From NCBI GenBank assembly GCA_905147135.1, contig LR990049.1, positions 17,439,428 to 17,503,427 on the forward strand: 64,000 nt of DNA, given 5' to 3'. Below the pieces are notes generated by a model that did no database searches, had not been told where the DNA came from, and was given only the letters and a program-made list of their open reading frames with translations. A program made the translations under genes and the position numbers. Shown here in pieces: positions 1-9,720 of the stretch. Source of the stretch: Blastobasis lacticolella. Lineage: Eukaryota > Arthropoda > Insecta > Lepidoptera > Blastobasidae. Each line of letters begins with the position of its first letter. Positions within the stretch are counted from its first letter, which is position 1.

Positions 1-755
1 GATGTAAGGAATTTATCGGGTATTTTTTACACCTTGGGTTACATTAGTGGAGTTTTATTAATAATCCGTAATTTTTTAGAAAATATAATATAGCCTATGT
101 CACCCGGGGATAGTGTAGCTTCCCAACGGTGAAAGAATTTTTGAAATAGGTCCAGTAGTTTCGAAGCCTATTCAATACAAACAAACAAACAAAAAATCAA
201 ACATTTACTCTTTATAATATTATTATATATAGTATAGACGACAGCTGATGCGCAGTAAAAGATCGCAACGAACCGAGCGCTCTGTCTCACTCGCACCAGT
301 TGTTGCATATGAGCCCCACTCTCGCAACTATCGACACTTTGAATGCGTCTGGCAGGATTATAGAACCCAAAAAACTGTCTGGCTACTGAGAAAACTCAGT
401 TTAATAATTATCTGAATAACATTTATAAAATTCAGCTTTCCTAATATAAGGTAAGTATAATTACAGAGAATTATAGTTTAGGGGTGTCCGGCGGAGGGTT
501 GTAACTATACTATATGTCTGGCAATGAGCATCGTGAGTATTAATGCTGTTACGAATAAAATACAAAAAAATTTAGCTTGGTAACTTAATAAATTTGAGAT
601 AAGATTTTATACACCTTTGTTACCTGTTACCTGCTAAAGGAACCACCGTCCAGGTTTCATGGATGGGGATCATTCTTACCTGTGTTGGGGACACACATGG
701 AAAAACTTTCATACTTACGAACAATAGGAAGGTCTGGCCCTCATGGGCTCTTGCT
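1..755. mobile_element. Right end of a composite long-TIR element with a Helitron-like body
   Basis: Positions 1-238 match the Helitron body at 4720-4954 and 21421-21942. Positions 239 to about 755 match the right arm of the element at 20454-22455 and, inverted, its left arm. The element therefore has a terminal inverted repeat of at least 450 bp, and the left part of this copy is outside the window. It ends only about 10 bp from the MIP exon 4 donor. I see no transposase in it. Confidence 0.75.
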
Positions 756-766
756 CTATAACTTAC

Positions 767-955
767 CGATCCGCATAGCAGTTGAACCCGCATATGGAGG
801 CCATCTCGTGTCTGGCGCGCAAAGTGGCCGACAGCAGCTCGTCCTGTCTCGCGTCCGGCGCCAAGTACAGCCGGTAGGCCGCCTCTCGCGCCGCCGGCTC
901 GGCGCACTCGGCGTACACGCCCGACACTATTATGTCGTTGCCTTCGGTTGTGAAG
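767..955 (-). CDS. MIPEP: MIP exon 4 (residues 219-281, last in window)
   Basis: The acceptor CAG lies at 958-956 and the donor GTAAGT at 766-761. The exon encodes FFTTEGNDIIVSGVYAE through HEMASICGFNCYADR and ends in phase 2. The downstream intron begins almost immediately inside a long-TIR transposable element, so the next exon is not in the window. Confidence 0.9.
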
Positions 956-3900
956 CTGCAAATGGAACACCACATCACACAACGGCGTAGCAGCACGCTG
1001 CTGGACTTGAGTCTCCTTTACTAATGTGGAAGGTATTGCCGTAATCTCCATGCTTGGCAGGCGTGAATAAGTAGACCGTAAAGCGAGCAAGATACCTAAA
1101 TACTATCGATTAGGTATTTAAGAAGTTATAGACTGATTTGTAACGCCTGAAATGTATGAGCTTATAAGGAAAAATATGGAGTGAATTGTTTTGCTTGCTC
1201 GGCGCGTACTAGTTTCTTCTAAGCATAACTTGAAAACTATAAGTCATAACTACACATATCCAAAGACAATATTGCAGAAATATTAATAGAGAATCAATTG
1301 TATCAGTTTTCCTAAAAAAATTAAAAAAACTGACGATGGGAATACTAAAGAGAGGGAGAAGGGAGACAATGAATTCTCGACGTGTTTCGACTTCTACATT
1401 TCGGGCTTTGTCCCACCACACATTTCCACTGTCTTGGAAGTAACAGGTAGAAGTAGGAAAGCTATAACCCCCCCCCCCCCCCCCCCCAAAAAGCGGCATG
1501 CATACAACCATACTTTCTACCGAATGGGGCAATAACTCCATACTAAAAAAAATACTAAATCTGGCTAAATCCGTTCCTCAAAGGACATGACATGATCTGA
1601 TGGACGACAGTGGCCGCTTCCCATCGGGTGGACCGTTCAACCGTGCGTGTGGCTCCCTCAGCAATCAAATAATTGTACTTACAACTGCCTGACATTCCGT
1701 GGCACAATATCGCGTGGCACCCTCCTCGGGCGGGCGGCGCCTGCCACGAAACGCTGCCCAGTCTGGAGGATCAGGTCATTCAACGCCACCACCTTCTTTC
1801 GGGGCCCCTCGTCCAGCTGGATGCCGCTCTGCTCGAAGTCAAATAGGAACAGCTCAGCCAAATGCTGATCGCCAGATGTACCGTTATGTACAGAGTTCCT
1901 TAGGGCTTCGTAGAGACCTTTGTGGGTGTTCAATCTGAAGAGAAATATTTATGGTGTATCAATCTCCTCGTAATATGGTGGCTATGGTATCTTGTAGTGT
2001 TATGGTACCGGTAATGTATAGAATACCTAGGCCCCCAAAAAGACCCCAAAAAGTTCAGGCAATGTGCCCCTAAATGAAATAGGAACAGTTAGGGTAAGAG
2101 GAACATAGTTTATCAGTTAGTAGAATAAGAGGAACAGTTTACTTTAGAACTAAACTTTATAGCTTATAAGTGATGGTGTTGTGTGATTCCACTTTAACTA
2201 GTGACCCTCTTATTTATCCTCATCATCTTGGCGTAAATGTCCCGGTTGTGCTCCCGGGCACGAAAGCCCGAGATCCGCCTTGACCATGATCCAGGATTTG
2301 GCAGATCAGAGAATTACAATGGACCGACTGCCATCTCACCTCCATAATCCTACTACCAGAGGAACGTGACTTAATTGGATCATGGTTATACATTCGGTCG
2401 CCTGAATGTGCAGGTGTATCACGATGTTTTCCCTCACCGTAAGAGCATCCATTAGTGTTCAACTAATGTACTCAGAAAAGAGCCATTGATACTTGGCGGC
2501 ACTGGGATTCGAACCCGGTACCCCTCGAATACCTTTACAAGGGCACCGACGCTCCCTCCTACTACCCTAACTGACTCTAAATCATGTATCATACCTTGCC
2601 TAGGCCTTACTTAAGTTACTGTGCCGGTAACAAAGTATCTAGGTAGAACTTTCTACTTAGGTATGCCTTATTTATGCAATATTTTGATGCGGACAGCGGA
2701 TAGATTTCGAGTGACCCGTGTATAATTGATGAATTAACTTATGTTGTGACTCATTACTGTTGTTTTATTGATTGCTGATATAGTCGATCAAGTTCTAGAA
2801 TTCTAGCAAGATGTCAACAATTCTTACTGCTAAACTTGCTCACGCGGTCGTGTTAAGCGTGCAGGGATGTTTAAATCATCTTAGGGTGGGCACAGTTGTT
2901 ACTTTACCAAGTACCAAAATAGAATTTGAAATAAAGAAGCATCGTGTGATTGAATCGTTTACATGGCGACCTGGTAGTGGAAGAACAAGGAGTACCTCAG
3001 CCCGCGATGATCGATTTGTTGTGATAGAAGTATCGAGAAACCGCTTCATGACCGCAGGAGAAATCAGGCACAGGCTTCAAGCGGTACGAGGTATCATTGT
3101 TAGTGAACTGACCATAAAGCAAAGGATGAAGGAACGTGATTTACGTATAACGATACTACTGCGAGGGCCAAAACTCAAAAAGCACCACAGAGCTGAACGA
3201 TTAAGATTTTCCCATGAACACTTGAATTGGACTATCGACCAATGGAACAAGGTCTTGTTTACAGATGAGTGTAGAATATTTTTAAAAGCACCAGATAGGT
3301 GGACAGGAGAACATTGTATTGACTACCAATGTATTTGCCAAGTACCCTACTGTCAAATCCACAATGGTGGATCTGTTATGGTCTGGGGAGCTGTGTGTTC
3401 AGAAGCACGTTCAGAGCTGGTCTTCGTGGGTCAACGCCTGACAGCAGACAAGTACATTGAAGAAATCCTTGCAGACCATGTTGTGCCTTTTGTGGACTTC
3501 ATTGGTCGAGAAGATTGTTTACTCATGCAGGGTAATGCAAAAGCTCATACTGCCAGCATTGTTGGGCGTTACCTAGCCGATGTTGGTATTCAAAAACTAC
3601 CTTGGCCAGCTCTAGGTCAGACATAAATCCTATAGGACATATGTGGGACATGCTTAAAAGACAAATCGAGGCACTGTTAAATCAGCCACAGACACTCTGT
3701 GAGCTAAGGGTTGCAATAGCCAGGGTATGGAAGGAAAGTCCTCAAATAGACATTAAAAAATTTGTGGAAACAATGCCAGAACGCCTGCAAGCCGTCATCG
3801 ATGCCCAAGGGGGAAAAACATGTATTTAATGGTGATATAAATAAGTGATTATTATTTTTCGTTTTTATATTTAAATAAATAATAAATATGCTTGGACAAT

Positions 3901-6900
3901 TCACGTAAGCAAAACTTGCTTCTAGCCCCAAAGTAAGCAAAACTTGTGTTACGGATGTTCAATAACTGATAAACTAAATACTTTTTTTTTAATACACACT
4001 TGTTACACATACTAACTACACCCAGACCCGTAACAGAAATTAAAATCCATCAATTTAATTTCTGCTCGGCCAGGAATCAAACCTGAGACCTCTGCGTGGC
4101 AGGTCGGCATTTACACCAACTAAACCATTCAGAAACATTCAAATTAAAAATATTTTTTCTGTTAAAATGTAATTTAAAGCTTTTATACATAATTTAATTT
4201 ATGACTGTAAATGTGAAAGTATTAAAAACTAGCGGCCCGCCCCGGCTTCGCACGGGTACCACTACGGGAACACGGGTTACACACGACCGCTGCATAGGGA
4301 GCCGACCGCGAGAGTGAGCCGCGCGGCACTTTGTTTCTTGATGACATTGACGGGAGGGGTCCCGTACCCCGTGCTGCCTAGATAGCCGAGCGGCGAACAC
4401 GCGACTTTTTTCAAATATTTACATTTTTAAACACGTGATATCTTTCGAATGGAATGTCTGAATTGAATAATTCAAAAAGTTATATAAAGGTATTGAAGCA
4501 GTCGTGAATATGAAGTAATTGATTTTGATAAGGATTAATACCAAGGTACAAATAAAGAGCGTTTTTTAGCGGCGGCATTTCAAATAAATTTTGAAAACAC
4601 TTATTGTGACATAACTATAATAGTTAGACATATACTGTCGCGACACTTTTTGTAGATAATGATGTGTTCTGCAAACGTAGTACATTATTTTGTTCTATCA
4701 TCAATAGTTTTCGCAGCACACGCGATGTAAGGAATTTTTTGGGTATTTTTTTACACCTTGGGTTACATTATTGGAGTTTTATTAATGATCCGTAATTTCT
4801 TAGAAAATATAATATAGCCTATGACACCCGCGGATAGTGTAGCTTTCCAACGGCGAAAGAATTTTTGAAATCGGTCTAGTAGTTTCGAAGCCTTATTCAA
4901 TACAAACAAACAAACAAAAAATCAAACATTTCCTCTTTATAATATTAGTATAGATGTAACAATTTCATATTAAAGTAATGTAAATTCAATTTACTTTTTT
5001 TATGACATGTCCAGACACTGTAAATGCAACAAGTTTAAATTGCAATGTTAGATTTATCATCTTATCCCGATGTTTCGATCAGTTTTCAGTTATCATTGGT
5101 ATACTAAGGTGACATTCGTCAAGCAATTCTTGTGACTTGAAATACTTTTCGCTTACCTACCTAGTGTAATGGCACAGGCGAATGTTTTAATAGAAAGAGC
5201 ATTAAACATATACTATTGTGGTCTAATTAACTGCTGCTCAAATAATAATTTATTATTAGGTAATTGAAATTGATCCAGCTCAATCTAATAAATAGCATTG
5301 GTTTGTTAACATTTTTATTGACTCAAGTGATGGCTGTATGAAAATAATACCATTTATAATTAGAACTATTTAAAAAAGGAGGGACATTTGGTTTTTCGTC
5401 TTTGATGTTTGATGTATGGAAGATTTTTGTAAAACTAGAATTTATCAACTTATGGATTAAACCAGCTTACATCATTGATTAAACGGAGTTTTAGTTCACT
5501 ATAGAGAAAATCACCACCCACTTTCCGCTATTTTGAGAAAATCACGATTTTTCCGCCACTCATAAAGCTTATGCTAATGAGCAGTTTTCCAATAGGTATC
5601 TAAAGCATTCCTAACCACTCACTAGATGGCGCCCCGACAATTTTGGTAATTGATAATCGCTTGAAATAGGTTCTTAGCAAACAGGATACAAACACTGGGT
5701 ACGTTGTGTTGGATAATATTGTATTTATCAATAGTTTTCAACCATTTTAGAGGTTGGAGGTAACCATTGAAGAGGTAATAATGGAACATAGTGCCAGTTG
5801 GCTTTTTACATTTCGTTCAACCTTTAACAGTTATGTTTATATTAATAAACATTTTATTTTTAAGTTAGTATTAGTTAGTAATACTATTAGTTGGCTTCAT
5901 AAAATCACTGGCACCATCATACTGATTTAAAAAGGATTATCAAAATTGTAGGAGCGCCATCTATTGATGCTTTTTGAAAGCAACTATCAATACCTACTGG
6001 AAAACTCCTCATTGATTTGACAGTCCACTCTCTCTAGATTTTGATAGAAATGCAAAGAAACTATGTCTGACTGACACCTGTCTTGTCTGTATCCTCTTTG
6101 TGACCAAAGGAAGGCATTTTCATTTGTTGTGTTTACTTGTTATCTAATCTTTAAAAAGTATAGATTAAGATATAGATAAGTATAGATATTATTGTACTTA
6201 CTTTTCAACAACACCACTAACACTAATGCACGCATCTTCTGCTGCACTAGCAAAATGCGATTGAGGGTGTGCAATCCTCACAAACTCTGCCAAGTCCGCT
6301 ACCTTGCACAAGGTATCTGATAACTCATCGAAAATCTCTACCATTGGACGAGTAGGATTTGATGTTGCTTCTTCAATCAAATCATTAGCTGCTGATATAG
6401 CTTGTTCTTTAAGAATGTAAAAACCTTCAAAAGAGGTCAGCTCTGGTTTGTTGAATAGACCCTGGAGACAATAATTCAACTTAGTATTTGTTTACATTCA
6501 TGAATTATATTTAAATTAAATGTTGTGTCCTGTTATAAATTCCTATAATTGGTCAATAGACCAATAAATTAATGAGTTGTCATTGTATTCCTTCAGCATA
6601 TCATTTTATACACGTAACAGAATTATAAAGATCATTAACTAATAATTGTTTTAATATAGAATAATAATCAAAACTATAATAAGCTATGCAATTATAGGAT
6701 AAAAAATTCATTACTTTTCTATGGTTGCATTTAATTTTAAATTTAATTATTGCAACATTTATAATGTTTTCTACAACATTTAAGTACAAACATTCACTTT
6801 GACATAAAACTGAGATCAGAGGAGTTAATTAAGGTTCATCAGAAGCAAACTTATAATGTAATTGACGAAATATTTAAATACAATTCGGAAGTTACTTTTG

Positions 6901-7201
6901 AACCTTTTAGGTCAATCAGAAGACAAAACGACCATCTTATGGAAGGTGGTCACTGCTGCCTATGGATATTAGCAACACAAGAGTCACCTCTAAAACCTTG
7001 ACACATGGGAATCTGTAGGCATTAAGGTATATAATATAAGACATAAATTATACTCACCGTCCTTTCCTTGAAACATTCAACCATTGGTCTAGAATTGGGC
7101 CGGGTATTAAATGCTGTGGCTAAGGGTGACCAGGTGGTGACCGACCGCACTGGTTTCCGGCGGCCGAGTCGAAACAAATGCATTGGCCTAAGAGTTTTCA
7201 T
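767..7201 (-). CDS. MIPEP: Mitochondrial intermediate peptidase, N-terminal part (4 exons, runs off left edge)
   Basis: MIP is an M3-family zinc metallopeptidase of the mitochondrial matrix. It removes an octapeptide from precursors already cut by the processing peptidase. Four minus-strand exons join in frame (7201-7058, 6461-6202, 1934-1683, 955-767) and encode 281 complete residues, against about 700 for the family. I recognise the protein from its conserved N-terminal half: GLFNKPEL and FEGFY in exon 2, AELFLFDFEQ and VALNDLILQ in exon 3, and TEGND, EAAYRLYL and ICGF in exon 4. The start at 7201 opens a basic, Arg-rich leader (MKTLRPMHLFRLGRRK) with no acidic residue in about the first 40 positions, which is typical of a matrix presequence. 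The HEXXH zinc site lies beyond the window. Intron 2 (1935-6201) holds a Tc1 transposon, SINEs, a Helitron and a MITE. The gene is head-to-head with HDAC6. Confidence 0.9.
1468..1487. repeat. Poly-C tract (20 C)
   Basis: A homopolymer of 20 C lies in MIP intron 3 (956-1682). Apart from this tract the intron holds nothing I can recognise. Confidence 0.95.
1683..1934 (-). CDS. MIPEP: MIP exon 3 (residues 135-218)
   Basis: The acceptor CAG lies at 1937-1935 and the donor GTAAGT at 1682-1677; phase 2 on both sides. The junction with exon 2 reads VVEK-LNTHKGLYEAL, and the exon carries AELFLFDFEQSGIQLDE, strongly MIP-like. Confidence 0.92.
2215..2575 (-). mobile_element. tRNA-derived SINE, family A, with tRNA-like head
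   Basis: Read on the minus strand, it starts near 2575 with a tRNA-like head containing the B-box word GGTTCGAATCCC and ends near 2215 with a tail reading CGGGACATTTACGCCAAGATG. Other copies of the family lie at 8550, 16768, 21522, 34835, 40263, 42995, 45648 and 50226. It sits in MIP intron 2. Confidence 0.75.
2811..3829 (+). pseudogene. Tc1-like transposase, frameshifted and catalytically dead
   Basis: The first segment (2811 to about 3610) has an N-terminal helix-turn-helix region followed by the DDE-domain word LFTDE with the first catalytic Asp. The second catalytic site reads LMQGNAKAHTA, where Tc1 proteins have QxDNA, so the Asp has become Gly. A 1-nt shift near 3610 moves the frame, and the protein continues as SDINPIGHMWDML. 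The family's catalytic Glu of NPIE is Gly here. The C-terminus ends at 3829. No clear terminal inverted repeats could be read; a SINE directly follows at 3893. The element lies inside MIP intron 2 in the opposite orientation to MIP. Confidence 0.85.
3893..4135 (-). mobile_element. tRNA-derived SINE, family B
   Basis: On the minus strand it has a degenerate tRNA-like head near 4135 (GGTTTGATTCC in the B-box position) and a tail with GCTTGC and GGGGCTAG words. It is homologous to the copies at 16196 (plus), 17878 (minus) and 27117 (minus). Confidence 0.75.
4229..4954 (-). mobile_element. Complete non-autonomous Helitron, 726 bp
   Basis: On the minus strand the element begins TCTATACTAATATTATAAAG at 4954. 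It ends in a GC-rich hairpin (CCCGTGCGAAGCCGGG) followed within about 12 bp by CTAG at 4229. The base before it is A and the base after it is T. TC at the 5' end, a hairpin plus CTAG at the 3' end, and insertion between A and T are the Helitron signature. No Rep/helicase reading frame is present. The body also occurs in the composite elements at 1-238 and 21100-21942. Confidence 0.82.
5577..6012. mobile_element. MITE family M1, copy 1 (436 bp)
   Basis: The ends are inverted repeats of about 23 bp (ATGAGCAGTTTTCCAATAGG at the left; ATGAGGAGTTTTCCAGTAGG reading inward from the right). The body matches 11264-11634 in the opposite orientation. It lies in MIP intron 2, 190 bp from exon 2. Confidence 0.75.
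6202..6461 (-). CDS. MIPEP: MIP exon 2 (residues 49-135)
   Basis: The acceptor CAG lies at 6464-6462 and the donor GTAAGT at 6201-6196; the exon ends in phase 2. It encodes GLFNKPELTSFEGF through EDACISVSGVVEK, a conserved N-terminal helical region of MIP. Confidence 0.92.
6905..6990 (-). mobile_element. LINE 3'-end fragment
   Basis: A short match to the 3' untranslated tail of the Jockey-like LINE at 38520-40255, including GGAAGGTGGTCACTGCTGCC and a following word about ATTAGCAACAC. It lies in MIP intron 1 (6462-7057). Confidence 0.5.
7058..7201 (-). CDS. MIPEP: MIP exon 1 (residues 1-48)
   Basis: The exon runs from the ATG at 7201-7199 to a GTGAGT donor at 7057-7052 and ends in phase 0. 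It encodes the Arg-rich mitochondrial presequence. An in-frame ATG 20 codons further upstream exists, but it opens a hydrophobic stretch (YLLLTIIST) unlike the family, so 7201 is preferred. Confidence 0.82.
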
Positions 7202-7984
7202 AATGTTCACTCTACAAAAGAAAATTGTACACGTTGATATAATTGTTAATAATAAATACAATTTGGTTTATGTGTAACTGTTCTTTACATGTTATTGTAG
7301 CGTGTGACAGAGGCAGAATAAAGGTTGAAATTCTATTCTGAGTTCTGAGTACCACATTAGATTATTTAGGTTACATTTAGAATGAAACTACATCTACTAC
7401 TTCAATATCACTTTTTAGTACCTACAATTATATAAACAACTAACAAGTGGTCTTTAGATGTAATATTTTGTATCATCTTAATTTATTTACTTTTGTAATT
7501 TGTTAGCAACTGTGACAAAAAGATGAGAAATTCCTAAATTATCATGCTCTCTTACCAAGCTATATGTTGTACGTTGAATTTGGGTTCTTGATGACTTTAA
7601 ATAATAGTAATAAAACAAATACTAATACATGTTTATCACGGAATCTACACTTTTCTGTGATGTCTTCAAGAAAATCCAAGATTTGATTTGATTGGTTGTT
7701 TCACAAGACTATGAACTATATATCCATAGATTGTTGATTTAACACATTCTACGTACAACGACTCATAACGACTGACAGACAGCTGTTCTGAGTTGCCAGT
7801 ACAGTACAGTCGGATTCCGGATGAAAACAAAAAGCAGTTTTAAAAATCATTGTACCATAATTGTACAATTATTTTTAAAACTGCCATTTTAGGCCTGCAC
7901 CGGTCCGTGCGGATCGTTGTCGAATGCCTGTTTTGCATTTATGTTACACTAGTGGACCCGGCGCGACTTCGTTCGCGTAGCGTT

Positions 7985-8120
7985 CTAACCCTACACCACC
8001 CTACCCCAAGTTCTACCCTACAATACACCTACCCTATACCTACCTTACACCTCCTTACACCTACCCTACACCTACCTTACACCTACCTTACACCTCTTTA
8101 CACCTACCCTACACCTCCTA
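7985..8120. repeat. Minisatellite, CCTACACCTA-type units
   Basis: Repeated, slightly varying CTACACCTACC and TTACACCTACC words. The array is bracketed by two near-identical sequences carrying GACTTCGTTCGCGTAGCG (about 7965 and 8133), as if it expanded inside one interspersed element. Confidence 0.8.
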
Positions 8121-8549
8121 GTTGACCCGGCATGACTTCGTTCGCGTAGCGTAGGTACTAACGTTTAAAAAAAGGATAAAAGTATTCTATTCGACTCCTG
8201 GTACTAAGCTACCTCCCTACCAATTATAAGCCAAATCGGTTCAGCCGTTCTTGAGTAATAAAAAGTGTTACACAAATAGTGTAACTAACACGACTTTCTT
8301 TTATATACATATACTAGCGGACCCGACAGACGTTGTACTGTCTACACGTCTTTAATTTGAAAATTTCAAACTTTTTTTACAAAATTGTGAATCTAAACCA
8401 TTCCCAGATCCCCTTGAACACACACAAAAAATTTCATCAAAATCGGTCCAGTCGTTTGAGAGAAGTTCAGTGACATACACACTCACAGAAGAATTATATA
8501 TATAAAGATGTTGCATTCCTCTTTAACTAGTGATCCTCTTATTTATCCG

Positions 8550-8720
8550 CATCTTCTCGTAATTGCGTCTCTTATCTTGGCGTAAATGTCCCGGTTGTGC
8601 TCTCGGGCACGAAAGCCCAAGATCTGCCTTGACCATGATCCAGGATTTGGTAGATCAGGGAATGACAGTGGACCGACTGCCATCTCACCTCCGTAATCCT
8701 GCTACCAGAGGAACATGACT
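8550..8720 (-). mobile_element. SINE family A fragment
   Basis: The tail-side two thirds match the SINE at 2215-2575, including the GGCGTAAATGTCCCGGTTGT stretch. The tRNA-like head is missing. Confidence 0.7.
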
Positions 8721-9717
8721 TGATATCGGCCTTGATGTCAAGTCCCATAGCAGCTCGGGTCAAGTGGCAGTCTTGCCAGCCGCAGTTCTGATGGGCCTAC
8801 TTCGGTAGAGATTACAAATTGTAACAGCGCAAGGAGGAAATGTTAAATCTGAGCCAATTGCGACAGATATAGGCGTAGCTTTGGTATCATCTGTATCCAA
8901 CATATTATTCTCTTTACGACTAAATGATCTTTCAGATGCGATTCCCGCCGGAGACGCTTTTATATATGCCAATACGATGTGGCAATAATCGTAACTGCTC
9001 CATCAGTCGAGGCTCTGGAAGAAAAGATCACCGACACCGCATCACGTGTGTCTCAGTGGTTTCACCTTCACGGTCTTGTTTAAAATCTCTCAAAGACGCA
9101 CTTTCTGCACTTCGACCTATCAGGGAGATCAATGAAGCCACTGAGAGTGCACGCGGCTGAGTTGTCTGGACCTCCTTTGGCTGGGAGCTCATCACATATC
9201 CAAATAATACGAGCGAGAAACGTACTCGCTGTGTATGGGCTGTTAGAAATCATGTGTACATACCACTTACTTATTCCATCCCAAACTCTCACTCCACTGG
9301 TTAAAAATTCAAGCAAAAAGCGAGTGGCCAGTCTCAGCGCTATGCACTAAATAAATATGATGGAAACCATATTTTCTTCATTTTTCTGGCAACTCTGACA
9401 TAGCTATAATGAGTATTCTTACAAAATACCTATTAACTCCGCTATTAGACCAACAACATCAGCCAAACGAAACAAAATGTCCTGTTTGGTTGTTTGGTTG
9501 TTTGGTTTGTTTGTCATCCTGACATCCTGTCCAACCGAGTGCGAAAATCATCCGTTCGTTGCTTTGCTTTGCCAAATTCGGTGATTAGGTGCAATTTGAA
9601 CTGATTTGAACGTATATTGCAATAATAATTAGAGACAATGGAATTAAATTGAGGATAAATTCCTGTAAATTATAACTTTTTCTGTCGGAAAAGCGAATGT
9701 TCGTATTGTATTAAGCC

Positions 9718-9720
9718 ATG
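9718..9720 (+). CDS. HDAC6: HDAC6 exon 1, coding part is the ATG only
   Basis: TTAAGCCATG is followed directly by the donor GTAAGT (9721), so exon 1 contributes only the initiator Met in phase 0. Exon 2 has no ATG before residue 42 of the joined frame, which supports this start. Confidence 0.75.

Larger units (their letters stand above)
7202..9717. other. MIP-HDAC6 divergent intergenic region
   Basis: This 2.5-kb region separates the two start codons. It contains a CCTACACCTA-type minisatellite (about 7985-8120), two insect repeat fragments (about 8120-8510), a SINE fragment (8550-8720) and a LINE-tail fragment (about 9155-9225). I see no conserved TATA box or clear shared promoter element; the untranslated first exons of both genes must lie here. 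Confidence 0.6.

Noticed and set aside
620..1090. 156-codon minus-strand open frame
   Set aside because: It is in a different frame from the real MIP exon 4 and runs into the transposable element; only 767-955 is supported.
7850..8125. 91-codon open frame rich in Thr/Pro/Tyr
   Set aside because: It is a reading of the CCTACACCTA minisatellite between MIP and HDAC6.
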